Notes: generated from the letters alone by a model not told the origin. Shown: positions 26,301 through 35,287, counted from the first letter of the stretch. The stretch is DNA of 64,000 nucleotides from Flavobacterium sp. HBTb2-11-1 (GCF_009826975.1 NZ_WUMO01000008.1:165854-229853), one strand, 5' to 3'. A program made the numbers and translations.

Positions 26301-28337
26301 ATGAACAAGACAATAGACCAATTATCAGCAGATAATATTAGAGCTTTAGCCATATCAATGGTTGAAAAAGCCAATTCTGGACATCCTGGAGGATCAATGG
26401 GAGGAGCAGATTTTATGCATATTTTATATTCTGAATATCTAAAATATGATCCAACTGAAATGAACTGGATTTACAGAGATCGTTTCTTTATGGATGCTGG
26501 GCATTTATCTGCTTTAATGTACGCTCAGTACTATCTTTTGGGTAATTATGAAAAAACAGATCTTGAAAACTTCAGACAGTGGGGGTCTGTAACGCCAGGT
26601 CACCCAGAAATTGATGTAAAGAGAGGAATTGAAAACACATCTGGTCCGTTGGGACAAGGGCATGTTATGGGCGTTGGAGCTGCCATTGCTGCTAAATTTC
26701 TATCTGAAAAATTCGATAATTTATTCGATCATAAAATATACGGTTTTATAACAGATGGAGGTGTTCAGGAAGAAATTTCGCAGGGAGCTGGAAGGATTGC
26801 AGGACATTTAGGATTAAACAATTTTATAATGTTTTATGATTCTAATGATGTGCAATTATCTTCTATGACCGACGAAGTAACGAGTGAAAATACGGCCGCA
26901 AAATATGAATCTTGGGGATGGAAGGTCATTACTATTGATGCTCACAATCATACTCAGATACGCTCTGCACTAAACGCCGCAAATGCCGAATTAAAAAGGC
27001 CTACGCTTATTATTGGAAGAACGATAATGGGAAAAGGCTGTGTTACTTCTGACGGGACATTATACGAAGGACAATGCGAACTTCATGGCAAACCTATCGG
27101 AGCAACAAAAGCAGATTTTATAAAAACACTTGAAAACTTGGGTGCTGATCCAAAAGATTCTTTTGCCATTTACAACAGCGTTGAAGACCATTATAAAAAA
27201 GTTTTAGAACAAAAAACTAAGGATGCTGAAGAAAGAAAATCAAAAATCTCGGTTTGGGAAAGTCAAAATCCTGAATCTGCTAAAAAGATCCAGCAGTTTT
27301 TCGGCGGAGAACTTCCTGAAATGGATTTTAGTTCTATATCTCAAAAGGCTAATGCCGCAACACGCGATGCTTCTGCGGAGGTTTTAGCTTATTTGGCTGA
27401 AAAAGTAGAAAACATGATTGTTTCTTCTGCCGATTTGTCTAACAGTGACAAAACAGACGGTTTCTTGAAAAAGACTTCAGTGATGCAAAAAGGCAACTTT
27501 AGCGGAGCATTTCTTCAAGCTGGTGTTGCCGAACTTACAATGGCAGCAATTGCAAACGGAATGGCTCTACATGGCGGCGTAATTCCTGTTGTAGCTACTT
27601 TTTTTGTTTTTTCTGATTATATGAAACCTGCTATGCGTCTTGCTGCAATTCAGGAGCTTCCTGTAAAATATGTGTTGACGCATGATTCATTTAGAGTTGG
27701 AGAAGACGGACCAACGCATCAGCCAATTGAACAAGAGGCTCAGATCAGGCTTTTGGAAAAAATTAAAAACCATTCGGGCCATCAAAGCTTTTTGGCACTG
27801 CGTCCAGCTGATGCCACTGAAACTTCGGTAGCATGGCAAATGGCGGTTGAAAATAAAACAACTCCTACCGCATTAATCCTTTCAAGACAAAACATCAAAG
27901 ATCTTCCGTACAAGGATTCAAAGTTCGAAACGGCATCACAGGCTAAAAAAGGCGGTTATCTGATTAAAGAAACTCAAAATCCAGATCTTACTTTAATTGC
28001 AAACGGATCTGAGGTTGCCACTCTTTTAGAAGCGGCTTCTGAGTTGGAAAAAACAAAACAATTAAAAATAAATGTTACTTCCATAATTTCTGAGGGCATT
28101 TTCAGATCTCAACCAAAAGAATATCAAGAAAGTATTATTCCAAAAGACGGATTGGTTTTTGGTTTAACTGCCGGACTTCCTATTAATCTTGAAAGTTTAG
28201 CGGGTTCTCGAGGAATTGTATACGGATTAGATCATTTTGGCTACTCCGCTCCTGCTTCAGTTTTAGATCAAAAATTCGGCTTTACAGCTGAAAATATTAG
28301 CAATGAAATATTGAAGTATTTGGAAAATCAGAGATAA
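26301..28337 (+). CDS. tkt: Transketolase
   Basis: A 678-residue, full-length (unsplit) transketolase. It moves two-carbon units between pentose and hexose phosphates with thiamine diphosphate. Visible landmarks: ANSGHPGGSMGGADF near residue 27, GHLSALMYAQYYLLG, GPLGQGHVMGVG, and the cofactor motif ITDGGVQEEISQGAGR with FYDSNDVQLS. The pyrimidine-domain segment is DSFRVGEDGPTHQPIEQ, and a C-terminal domain ends near residue 670. It starts 13 bp after the GH3 stop and is probably co-transcribed, so it falls under the operator at 23586. Placing this enzyme in the PUL links xylan breakdown to the non-oxidative pentose phosphate pathway. A housekeeping copy elsewhere in the genome is likely but not visible here. 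Confidence 0.96.
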   Translation: MNKTIDQLSADNIRALAISMVEKANSGHPGGSMGGADFMHILYSEYLKYDPTEMNWIYRDRFFMDAGHLSALMYAQYYLLGNYEKTDLENFRQWGSVTPGHPEIDVKRGIENTSGPLGQGHVMGVGAAIAAKFLSEKFDNLFDHKIYGFITDGGVQEEISQGAGRIAGHLGLNNFIMFYDSNDVQLSSMTDEVTSENTAAKYESWGWKVITIDAHNHTQIRSALNAANAELKRPTLIIGRTIMGKGCVTSDGTLYEGQCELHGKPIGATKADFIKTLENLGADPKDSFAIYNSVEDHYKKVLEQKTKDAEERKSKISVWESQNPESAKKIQQFFGGELPEMDFSSISQKANAATRDASAEVLAYLAEKVENMIVSSADLSNSDKTDGFLKKTSVMQKGNFSGAFLQAGVAELTMAAIANGMALHGGVIPVVATFFVFSDYMKPAMRLAAIQELPVKYVLTHDSFRVGEDGPTHQPIEQEAQIRLLEKIKNHSGHQSFLALRPADATETSVAWQMAVENKTTPTALILSRQNIKDLPYKDSKFETASQAKKGGYLIKETQNPDLTLIANGSEVATLLEAASELEKTKQLKINVTSIISEGIFRSQPKEYQESIIPKDGLVFGLTAGLPINLESLAGSRGIVYGLDHFGYSAPASVLDQKFGFTAENISNEILKYLENQR

Positions 28338-28364
28338 TCGAAACCAAACTATTCTATACAATTT

Positions 28365-28395
28365 AAAAAGCCAGAAAAAGAATTTCTGGCTTTTA
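28365..28395. terminator. Bidirectional terminator between tkt and the VOC gene
   Basis: GCCAGAAA (28370-28377) and TTTCTGGC (28383-28390) form a perfect stem with a five-base loop, with A and T tracts outside. It separates two convergent genes and marks the right boundary of the PUL. Confidence 0.88.
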
Positions 28396-28418
28396 TAATT
28401 TTCAAAAATGATTAGACA

Positions 28419-29423
28419 TTATTCCTTTTGATCTACAAAAACATATAGCTTTTGAACTTTATTGTTTTCAATCACAAACAAATCCATGCCGCTAACCACT
28501 GATGGTTTTGCTTTTGAACCAAATTGCCAATACAATCTCACTATATTATGGTTGGTTTCAACAGATTTTGCTGTAAATCTAAAATCAGGATTTTTAGCTT
28601 GAAGTTCTACAATAAATTTACTGATATCCTCAATTCCTTCAGCAACAAAATGGCGATCTACCATTTCTATATCTGTATCGTAAACTTTATTCAATAATGC
28701 TTTACGTTTTACTTCGTCTTTTTCATTCCAGATCTTCAGATGATTTTCTATTATCGATGTATTCTTTTTAGGATCGAAATCATCAGCCGTTTTTTTGATT
28801 GTTTTGTTTTTTGGAGACCATAAGACTGTTTTGGGGTTTCCTTTCTCATATCCTTTTCCGTTTGGATACGAAACCAATTCCATTTTAGAACCCCATGGCG
28901 TTTCAAAATACACCCAAGACTCGCCTGCTGTGTCTCCAGAAGGCATTGTAAAGGGTTCTCCTACCATTTTTATGCTTTTACTTTTTAAATATTCAACTGC
29001 TGCATTAATATCATTTACATAAAAAGCAATATGAGACGCTCCAATATCATCTGTATTGGGATGGGTTTTACTTCCTTTATTATCAGCATATTCAAACACT
29101 TCTATACTTGCTCCATTGCCTGCATTGATCATTTTTATAGTAACGGCTCCGGTATTAGGATTAATATGGTTTAGCTTTTTCCAATCAGCGTCAAGTGGAG
29201 TTGGTCCTAATTGCGTTACGGGTGCAAAACCAAGCACATCACTAAAGAATGTAACGGCTTTATTAAGATCTGGAACATTGATCCCGACATGATCGATTCC
29301 GACAATTCCTGCACTATTTTGCGCTACTGTTTTATCTGAAGCAGAAAAAAGTATTAGTAAATTCAGTATTGCTGCTGCTGATGTTTGTACTTTTTTATTC
29401 GATTTTTTATAATTTGTTCTCAT
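28419..29423 (-). CDS. Exported VOC (glyoxalase-fold) protein with SnoaL/NTF2-like C-terminal domain
   Basis: A 334-residue protein. After an N-terminal export signal (ending near KTVAQ) comes a VOC domain at about residues 40-180: GIDHVGINVPDLNKAVTFFS, DVLGFAPVT, GASHIAFYVNDINAAVEYLK and PWGSKMELVSYP. His in GIDHVG, His in ASHIAF and Glu in KMELV are the usual metal ligands. Residues 215-334 resemble a SnoaL/NTF2-type barrel (SIIENHLKIWNEKDEVKRKA, then VVSGMDLFVIENNKVQKLY). I prefer ATG 29423 (MRTNYKKSNKK) over 29456, since it gives a normal signal peptide. It lies 46 bp after the SDR gene, and the two probably share a transcript. The substrate is unknown; removal of a reactive small molecule is a guess. 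Confidence 0.78.
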   Translation of the reverse strand: MRTNYKKSNKKVQTSAAAILNLLILFSASDKTVAQNSAGIVGIDHVGINVPDLNKAVTFFSDVLGFAPVTQLGPTPLDADWKKLNHINPNTGAVTIKMINAGNGASIEVFEYADNKGSKTHPNTDDIGASHIAFYVNDINAAVEYLKSKSIKMVGEPFTMPSGDTAGESWVYFETPWGSKMELVSYPNGKGYEKGNPKTVLWSPKNKTIKKTADDFDPKKNTSIIENHLKIWNEKDEVKRKALLNKVYDTDIEMVDRHFVAEGIEDISKFIVELQAKNPDFRFTAKSVETNHNIVRLYWQFGSKAKPSVVSGMDLFVIENNKVQKLYVFVDQKE

Positions 29424-29469
29424 GAATATATTTACGTTTGTTATTCTTAAATTCATTTAAAGAAGAAAA

Positions 29470-30327
29470 TTAATTAGTGTAAGCTGCTACCCATTTTGCT
29501 TTAATATTGGCGCGGGCTTCTATAAATTCTTTGTCAGTTCCTTGAGCAATGGCATCAAGCGGAAAACGAAGCGGTCTCTCCCCTTTTTTCATATTTACCA
29601 ATTCCAGAATACCATCCGCTATTGTTTGTGGATTCATTTCAAACTGAGCCATTTTACCAAATAATGCTGTCCCTAATGCATTGAATTTTTCAGTTGCTGC
29701 ATCACCGTATTGTTCAATAATTGCTGTTTTATCTGCATGAATACCAGCTTTCGATCCGTTATTCATTTCGGTTGGATAAACTCCAGGTTGGATGCTCACA
29801 TTTTCAATTCCGTAATCTGCAAGTTCATCTTGCAATCCTTCTGTAAAGCTTTCTACTACCAATTTTGATGCGATGTACGGAATCATAAAAGGAAGTGTAT
29901 GTCCGCTTGCTCCAGTTGTAATGTTGATAACCAAACCATTTTTTTCTTTTCTCATAGAAGGAAGCACTGCCTGATACATACGAAGCACGCTATAAACGTT
30001 TACATCAAACATTTTACGAACCTGATCAATTGAATATCCTTCTAAAAGACCGAAACCGCTTACTGCCGCATTATTAATTAAGACATCAATTTTTCCGTAT
30101 TTAATGATTATTTTTTCAACCGCATTTCTAACTGATGCGTCATCTGTGACATCAATATCTACTACTTCAATATTTTCTATTGCTTGAAGTTCTTTCGCGG
30201 CAGCGGCATTTTTATCATTTGTGTTTCGCATTCCTGCAATTACTGAGTGACCAGCATTAGCTAATGTTACCGCTGTTAATTTTCCAAAGCCTGTACTTGT
30301 TCCTGTAATGAAAATTGTTTTTGACAT
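29470..30327 (-). CDS. Short-chain dehydrogenase/reductase (SDR)
   Basis: A 285-residue classical SDR. The Rossmann cofactor motif TGTSTGFGK is at residues 8-16, followed by GMRNT after the second strand, DIDVTDD, NNAAVSGFG, a TTGAS active-site serine strand and the YIASK catalytic Tyr-Lys pair. The PG motif (IQPGVYPTEM) follows. GMRNT at the end of the second strand suggests NADP(H) preference. It is the first gene downstream of a Crp/Fnr-type regulator gene, and a TTGAT-N4-ATCAA palindrome lies 101 bp upstream of its start. The substrate cannot be inferred. Confidence 0.93.
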   Translation of the reverse strand: MSKTIFITGTSTGFGKLTAVTLANAGHSVIAGMRNTNDKNAAAAKELQAIENIEVVDIDVTDDASVRNAVEKIIIKYGKIDVLINNAAVSGFGLLEGYSIDQVRKMFDVNVYSVLRMYQAVLPSMRKEKNGLVINITTGASGHTLPFMIPYIASKLVVESFTEGLQDELADYGIENVSIQPGVYPTEMNNGSKAGIHADKTAIIEQYGDAATEKFNALGTALFGKMAQFEMNPQTIADGILELVNMKKGERPLRFPLDAIAQGTDKEFIEARANIKAKWVAAYTN

Positions 30328-30427
30328 GATTTCTATTTTTTAAATGTTTATAATGTTTGTTTCTTTTGAACATTACAAAGTTGCGTCTAATGCAAAACCT
30401 GTACATTGATTAGAAATAAGTAAAAAC

Positions 30428-30441
30428 TTGATATAGATCAA
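30428..30441. promoter_or_regulatory. FNR-type palindrome TTGAT-ATAG-ATCAA
   Basis: A perfect 5-4-5 palindrome, extended by one more C/G pair on each side. It is identical in its conserved bases to the classical FNR site and lies in the gap between a Crp/Fnr-type gene and the SDR gene. It probably binds the product of the adjacent regulator gene. Confidence 0.65.
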
Positions 30442-30459
30442 GAGTTTGAAAGCGGACAT

Positions 30460-30483
30460 AAAAAAAGGAGCTTTATAAGCTCC
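30460..30483 (-). terminator. Terminator after the first Crp/Fnr gene
   Basis: GGAGCTTTATAAGCTCC (30467-30483) is an inverted repeat followed on the minus strand by seven T. It closes the regulator transcript and implies that the SDR-VOC pair has its own promoter, near the FNR-type palindrome. Confidence 0.82.
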
Positions 30484-30491
30484 CTATAGAT

Positions 30492-31070
30492 TTATTTCTT
30501 TGCGGTCTGTTTCCGAATGCGGCTTAGTGTTTCTGGTGTCATACCAAGATATGAGGCAATCATAGTTTGGGGAATCCTTGAAGCAAACCCGGGATATTTA
30601 TTTATGAAGTTTAAATATTTCTCTTCTGCTGTTAGCGTCAGTGAAGCTTGAATTCTGTTTTGAGCAGCTATAAAACTTCTTTGCAAAATAGCATTGACCA
30701 TATTATTAAATGCTGGAATTTCTCGACATAGCAATTCAAAGTTTTCATGAGTAAACAGTATCAGCTCAGTATCTTCAATAGCATCAATATTAAAACGGGA
30801 CGGCTGCTGCAGCATTAAACTTTCACGATCGCCTGTCCACCAGTTTTCAATACTAAAACTGTTTACGTGTTCGCTGCCTTTTTCATCAACGGTATATGTT
30901 CTTACACAACCTTGAGTTATAAAAGCATCATATTTCCAGACGTCTCCTTCTTGAAGTAAATACTGTCTTTTACGAAGTTTTTTAATAATAGCAAATGATT
31001 GTATACGTTCTGATTCAGCCTGAGTCAGTTCAGCTTTTTCGTCAAGATATTTTTGGAATATTTCATACAT
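30492..31070 (-). CDS. Crp/Fnr-family regulator 1
   Basis: A 192-residue regulator. Residues 20-120 form the cyclic-nucleotide-binding-like barrel (IIKKLRKRQYLLQEGDVWKY, GCVRTY, SIENWWTGDRESLMLQQPSR, ELILFTHENFELLC). The canonical phosphate-binding RxxS element for cAMP is absent, and there is no cysteine cluster for an iron-sulfur centre, so the ligand is unknown. The C-terminal HTH ends in IASYLGMTPETLSRIRKQ. In the recognition helix PETLSR matches the FNR pattern (Glu, Ser, Arg kept, no Arg before Glu), which predicts TTGA half-sites. Such a site lies just downstream at 30428-30441. The likely target is the SDR-VOC pair. Confidence 0.9.
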   Translation of the reverse strand: MYEIFQKYLDEKAELTQAESERIQSFAIIKKLRKRQYLLQEGDVWKYDAFITQGCVRTYTVDEKGSEHVNSFSIENWWTGDRESLMLQQPSRFNIDAIEDTELILFTHENFELLCREIPAFNNMVNAILQRSFIAAQNRIQASLTLTAEEKYLNFINKYPGFASRIPQTMIASYLGMTPETLSRIRKQTAKK

Positions 31071-31294
31071 ATCATGTAAAATTATGCAAAAGGCTTCTGA
31101 CCAACAAATTCAAAGTGAAATTGGATAAAACATATTTCATCAGTTATTTTACTTCCTATTATATAAAAGCTCGATGTAATAATATAAAAATCAAGGGCTA
31201 AGGTTTACTAATTTTAAAATAATTAAAAAAGAAGCTGAAAAATCATTAGATGCTTTTTTTGGAGAAAGTTCAAAAATTATAAAAAAAGGAAATC

Positions 31295-31540
31295 ATGGAA
31301 AATAATAAGCAAAATCTAGAAAAAAACGAAGAAGAGCTGACCAATCAAAATGCAAACAGTGCTTATAGCGGATCTGGAGGTATGCAGCCTGGAGGCAGTA
31401 CTGGCGAAGCTGGACGATTAAGCGATTATGATGAGGAAAATACAGAAGAAAATTCTGCTTCAAATGAAAAGAAAAATCAGCAACCAGAAGGAAAAAGTGT
31501 TGAAGAAGCAACCGATCCTTCAAAACTTACTAAGATTTAA
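31295..31540 (+). CDS. Small hydrophilic protein of unknown function
   Basis: An 81-residue protein with no signal peptide, membrane segment or recognisable domain. It is rich in Glu, Asn, Gly and Ser (17 of 81 residues Asp or Glu). Its middle is a Gly-rich stretch, SGSGGMQPGGSTGEAG, followed by RLSDYDEENTEE. It is probably disordered. The ATG is preceded by an A-rich stretch with AAAGGAAATC. It lies 36 bp before a more acidic protein gene on the same strand, and the two may form a unit. Stress protection is a guess from composition and neighbours only. Confidence 0.6.
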   Translation: MENNKQNLEKNEEELTNQNANSAYSGSGGMQPGGSTGEAGRLSDYDEENTEENSASNEKKNQQPEGKSVEEATDPSKLTKI

Positions 31541-31576
31541 AAAAATCAAATTTGTATAACATTAAACTAAAATACT

Positions 31577-31927
31577 ATGTCAAGAGAAAATTACGATAGC
31601 TACGATCAGGAAGATCTTATCTATCACGCAGCAGATCATTCGGCAAGCGATTCGATTAATTCTGAAACTATGGAGAAAAAAGATCCTGCCATCAATCAGC
31701 ATCAAAACGAGTCACAGAGACACAAACACACTCCTGAATATCAGGAAAGAGAAGAAAATGAAAATGACACTTCCGATCCTTTCTTTCAAAAAAATGCGCC
31801 TATCGCCCAAGATTTAGATGAAGATCTTAAAGAGGAGAACGATAACGATGATGAGTTTGATAATGATGCAAACAGAAGAACTTTAGACGAAACAAAACCT
31901 GATGAAGATGGGGATGATGAAGAGTAA
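31577..31927 (+). CDS. Acidic, low-complexity protein
   Basis: A 116-residue protein in which 39 residues are Asp or Glu. There is no signal peptide, membrane segment or known domain, and it is almost certainly disordered. The N-terminal half contains YHAADHSASDSINSE; the C-terminal third is nearly all acidic (DLDEDLKEENDNDDEFDNDA). A second acidic protein at 38930 carries a similar ADHSIS motif followed by an acidic tail, so the two are probably related. It is followed by a stem-loop terminator. No function is assigned. Confidence 0.65.
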   Translation: MSRENYDSYDQEDLIYHAADHSASDSINSETMEKKDPAINQHQNESQRHKHTPEYQEREENENDTSDPFFQKNAPIAQDLDEDLKEENDNDDEFDNDANRRTLDETKPDEDGDDEE

Positions 31928-31953
31928 ATCAATATTTCTTTGTTTCAAAAAGT

Positions 31954-31996
31954 AAATCCTGAAAAGAAAGTTCAAAAAAAATCTTTTTCAGGATTT
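31954..31996. terminator. Bidirectional stem-loop terminator
   Basis: AAATCCTGAAAAGA (31954-31967) pairs with TCTTTTTCAGGATTT (31982-31996), with A-rich loop and flanking T run. It separates the acidic-protein gene from the convergent membrane-protein gene. Confidence 0.75.
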
Positions 31997-32025
31997 ATTG
32001 TATTGGCTAAATCTTTTTTGAGAAT

Positions 32026-32463
32026 TTAATCTGCAACATATTTATTATTCCAATACAGCATCAATAAAAGCGTCACGATAATACACGAGGCAGTTCCTTC
32101 AAAAAATAAAGAAAGACAATAAGAGGTTACCGATGGCTCTCCTCCAAACATAAAAGCTTCTGATAATGATTTTACATATTTATCGCCTCCTTTTGCATAA
32201 CTGTAAATAAGAAGTGCCACTATGCTTATCACGACAGCAGTAAATGAGGTAACCATAGCCGATATAGCATTCGGGACAAATTCGTTTTTTCCTTCGGCAA
32301 GATTCATTTTCAAACTTCGGTTTACACCATAAAAAATGAAAATTACATTTAAAAGTCTTAAATAAAATAGATTCGAAAGATTTAAGAGCTCCATCAAAAG
32401 AAAGAACAGTGCAATTCCGACGAATATTAAAAATCCGTTGATAATTTCTCTTTGCAATTTCAT
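32026..32463 (-). CDS. Four-helix membrane protein of unknown function
   Basis: A 145-residue protein with four hydrophobic segments, at about residues 8-26 (INGFLIFVGIALFFLLMELL), 32-46 (FYLRLLNVIFIFYGV), 68-90 (AMVTSFTAVVISIVALLIYS) and 112-138 (YCLSLFFEGTASCIIVTLLL). Between the second and third lies a polar loop with KMNLAEGKNEF. The pattern resembles small DUF4199-like Bacteroidota membrane proteins, but I cannot assign it firmly. It is read from its own 117-bp upstream region, behind the MFS gene on the same strand. Confidence 0.7.
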   Translation of the reverse strand: MKLQREIINGFLIFVGIALFFLLMELLNLSNLFYLRLLNVIFIFYGVNRSLKMNLAEGKNEFVPNAISAMVTSFTAVVISIVALLIYSYAKGGDKYVKSLSEAFMFGGEPSVTSYCLSLFFEGTASCIIVTLLLMLYWNNKYVAD

Positions 32464-32580
32464 AATTATAGTTTTTAATTCAACAATAATCTAACAAACA
32501 ATGAATTACAAAATAACTTAAGAAATCATCAATCCGATTTTACGATTACTTTTTAAACTTATAAAATACCCATAAAGACC

Positions 32581-33978
32581 TTACATATACCCTTCTCCAT
32601 CTGTCTTATTTAATTTTGAAAAGGTAAAACTCGAAAAAATAGTAAAGACCGCCAATGTTATAAAAGTATACTCAAAGGCTTTGGCAGTATCCAACTCAAA
32701 AATACCGGACTGAAATAAAGAAAGAGCAAGACTGGCAACCGAAACTCCAAAACTTACCGAAAGCTGCTGCATAATAACTAACATGGTATTTCCTCCGCTG
32801 GCTGTATCTTGATCGAGATCTGAAAGCGTAATGGTGTTCATAGCCGACATTTGAATAGAAGTGAAAATTCCATAGAAAATCATCAGCAAAATATAGTATC
32901 CTAACGGTGTTTCTTTCGTCACAAATCCAAGGATTATCAAAATAAATCCTAGTAAAATGGTGTTGCTAATCAATACCGTTCTGTATCCAAAAAATTTGAT
33001 GATTTTTACCATAAAAGGCTTTACAGCTACATTTGACAATGCAGAAGGCAGCAATAACAATCCAGACACAGATGCCGAATACCCAAAACTTGTTTGCAGC
33101 ATGAGCGGCAATAACAATGGCAGTCCGCCTATTCCCAATCTCGTGATCAAACTTCCTATTAATCCAATTTTTAAGGTTCTAATATTTAGAAGCTGCAGAT
33201 CTATTATAGGTTTTTCGGTTCTTTTGTAATGAATATAATAAAAAAGCGAAAGCAATCCCGATAAAAACAGTAAGCTCCAAATCACAATCATATGAGGCCT
33301 CCCGCTTCCAATAAGTTCTAAAACCAATGTAATAGAGATAAGCGCCAAGCTGAAATAAACCAATCCTCTAAAATCGAATCGTCCTACTGCGTGTTTAAAA
33401 TTGGGCATAATGCGATATGCCATCGAAATCCCAATGAAACCGATTGGAATGTTTATGAGAAAAATCCAATGCCAGCTGAAATTATCTGAGAGAAAACCTC
33501 CTAAACTTGGGCCTGCCACCATTCCTAATAATCCAAATAAGGTTATAAAATTCATCGTTTTAAGCAGTTCGTTTTTTGGATATTGATATAAAATAGCCAA
33601 TCGCGCAATAGGCACCATCATTGAAGCACCAATGGCTTGTAAAACACGTGCCAAATTTAGCGTTTTTAAATCAACAGAAAGGGCACAAAACAAAGATCCA
33701 GTCATAAACAGTAATACGGCAATCATAAACATCGTCCTAGTGCCAAATCTATCTGCCAGCCATCCAGAGAGCGGAATAAACATGGCCAATGTAAGTGTAT
33801 ACGTTACAATAACCGAATCCATTTCGGTTGCTGAATATCCCATATTTTGGGCTATTGATGGCAACGAGGTATTCAAAATAGTACCATCTAATGATTGCAT
33901 AAACATAGCAATTGCTGTTACCCAAGGAAGCAGGTACACGGCATTTTGTTCTTTTTTTTCTTCTTTATTATTTAGCAT
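32581..33978 (-). CDS. MFS multidrug exporter, DHA2 (EmrB/QacA, MdtD-like) type
   Basis: A 465-residue inner-membrane transporter with about 14 hydrophobic helices. The first helix carries the DHA2-type motif SLDGTILNTSLPSIAQNM. The loop motif GWLADRFGTRTMFM links helices 2 and 3, RVLQAIGASMMVPIAR lies in helix 4, and the drug-antiporter motif AGPSLGGFLSDNFSWHWIFL with NIPIGFIG is in helices 5-6. Drug/H+ antiport is known for the family; the actual substrate is unknown. The gene is in a group of stress-type genes, between a terminator-closed lipoprotein gene and a small membrane protein. Confidence 0.92.
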   Translation of the reverse strand: MLNNKEEKKEQNAVYLLPWVTAIAMFMQSLDGTILNTSLPSIAQNMGYSATEMDSVIVTYTLTLAMFIPLSGWLADRFGTRTMFMIAVLLFMTGSLFCALSVDLKTLNLARVLQAIGASMMVPIARLAILYQYPKNELLKTMNFITLFGLLGMVAGPSLGGFLSDNFSWHWIFLINIPIGFIGISMAYRIMPNFKHAVGRFDFRGLVYFSLALISITLVLELIGSGRPHMIVIWSLLFLSGLLSLFYYIHYKRTEKPIIDLQLLNIRTLKIGLIGSLITRLGIGGLPLLLPLMLQTSFGYSASVSGLLLLPSALSNVAVKPFMVKIIKFFGYRTVLISNTILLGFILIILGFVTKETPLGYYILLMIFYGIFTSIQMSAMNTITLSDLDQDTASGGNTMLVIMQQLSVSFGVSVASLALSLFQSGIFELDTAKAFEYTFITLAVFTIFSSFTFSKLNKTDGEGYM

Positions 33979-34031
33979 CCTTTAATTAGATAAAGCTTGA
34001 TTCATAACAATACTGTAAATTAATAAAAAAA

Positions 34032-34054
34032 AGCTCTTAAAAGTGTTAAGAGCT
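34032..34054 (-). terminator. Terminator after the small lipoprotein gene
   Basis: AGCTCTTAA (34032-34040) pairs with TTAAGAGCT (34046-34054); on the minus strand seven T follow. It separates the lipoprotein gene from the MFS gene. Confidence 0.82.
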
Positions 34055-34075
34055 TTTCCTTTAGCCGAAATGAAA

Positions 34076-34366
34076 TTACTTTTTAATCGAATCTGTTTTA
34101 ATATTCTGATTTCCTTTCTGGGTTGATCCATCTGTTCCCGAACCAGTCGCCCCTTCTCCAGTTGCTCCTGTTGTACCATTCTGACCATTTTGATCAGAAT
34201 TTAAAGTTGCCGACGAGTCTACAGCTGGCCCAACTGTATCGACTGACATGTTCATAGTGTCTGCTTGATTATCATTTGGATATGCATTGTTATTTTCATT
34301 CTTTTTACATGAAAATAAAGCTGTCACTACAAGCAGCATAACGATTGTTTTCAAAAATGTTTTCAT
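34076..34366 (-). CDS. Small Gly/Ser/Thr-rich lipoprotein
   Basis: A 96-residue protein. MKTFLKTIVMLLVVTALFSC is a lipoprotein signal with the lipidated Cys at position 20. The mature part is unstructured and low in complexity: NNNAYPNDNQADTMNMSVDT, then a Gly-Thr-Ser run (GQNGTTGATGEGATGSGTDG) and a basic end. No domain is recognised. It is a monocistronic unit closed by its own terminator. Similar tiny lipoproteins are frequent in this genus; the role is unknown. Confidence 0.75.
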   Translation of the reverse strand: MKTFLKTIVMLLVVTALFSCKKNENNNAYPNDNQADTMNMSVDTVGPAVDSSATLNSDQNGQNGTTGATGEGATGSGTDGSTQKGNQNIKTDSIKK

Positions 34367-34612
34367 AATTCAAGTTTTTTTAAAATTTTTACAAAACTAA
34401 ATTAAACCACTGTGTATCAATGATTTTACATAATTTCAAAAAGCCTTTATAAAAATCAGAGCAATTGAAGACTTTGCTAATGTAAAATGTGTAAATCATG
34501 TTTTTAATCTTGTAAAGAATACTTTAAAAGACTGTCGAAATTTGTTATTCAAGCTACAATATTATTCTCGCAGCTTGTCTCACTAATTGTATCTTTTTAA
34601 AAATGAATAGCT

Positions 34613-35287
34613 ATGAATACAGTATCCAAACAAAATCAGTCTTCAAAATCATTATTAAAAAATAATGTCTCAAAACTAGAAAGAGTTTTAATGGTTACAA
34701 GTGGCGCTTATCTTTTGTACAACGCGCTTTCTAAAGAAAATAAAAGTATTACGCAAGCGGGAGCTGGAGGTGCAATGCTATTACGCGGCATTTCAGGCTA
34801 CTGCCCGATTTATGATGCCGCAGACCATTTAATGCATGACAAAGCCTCAAATATAAATATCAGAGTAAATAGCGTAATCAATAAATCTGTAAGCGAAGTG
34901 TATGCCTTTTGGAGAAACTTAGAAAATTTGCCAAAATTCATGAATCATCTGGATTCTGTAAGACCTATAAGCTCTACAATCTCTCAATGGACAGCAAAAG
35001 GTCCTGGCGGAATCGGGAAAATATCTTGGAATGCCGAAATCGTAAGAGACGAAAAGGACAAACTTTTAAGCTGGAATTCTATTGAAGGGTCTTCTATTAA
35101 AAATGCTGGAAAAGTTGTCTTTAAACCAAAAGGAAAAGCAACAGAACTAGATGTTACAATTTCGTATCATGCTCCACTTGGAATTGCAGGCGAAAGCGCC
35201 GCCAAACTTTTAAATCCTTATTTTGAAAAGTTAGTAAAAGATGACATTTCCAATCTTAAAGTCTATCTTGAAACTAATCAAGAATAA
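34613..35287 (+). CDS. DUF2892-SRPBCC fusion protein
   Basis: A 224-residue protein in two parts. Residues 18-70 (VSKLERVLMVTSGAYLLYNA, then GGAMLLRGISGYCPIYDAA) match the short hydrophobic DUF2892 module with its GYCP end. Residues 80-220 are a SRPBCC/polyketide-cyclase-like helix-grip domain: INIRVNSVINKSVSEVYAFW, RNLENLPKFMNHLDSV, GKISWNAEIVRDEKDKLLSW and a long C-terminal helix (YFEKLVKDDISNLKVYLE). The fusion is recurrent in soil bacteria beside stress genes. Binding of a small hydrophobic ligand is the general SRPBCC theme; nothing more specific can be said. It is transcribed alone and ends at a clear terminator. Confidence 0.85.
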   Translation: MNTVSKQNQSSKSLLKNNVSKLERVLMVTSGAYLLYNALSKENKSITQAGAGGAMLLRGISGYCPIYDAADHLMHDKASNINIRVNSVINKSVSEVYAFWRNLENLPKFMNHLDSVRPISSTISQWTAKGPGGIGKISWNAEIVRDEKDKLLSWNSIEGSSIKNAGKVVFKPKGKATELDVTISYHAPLGIAGESAAKLLNPYFEKLVKDDISNLKVYLETNQE

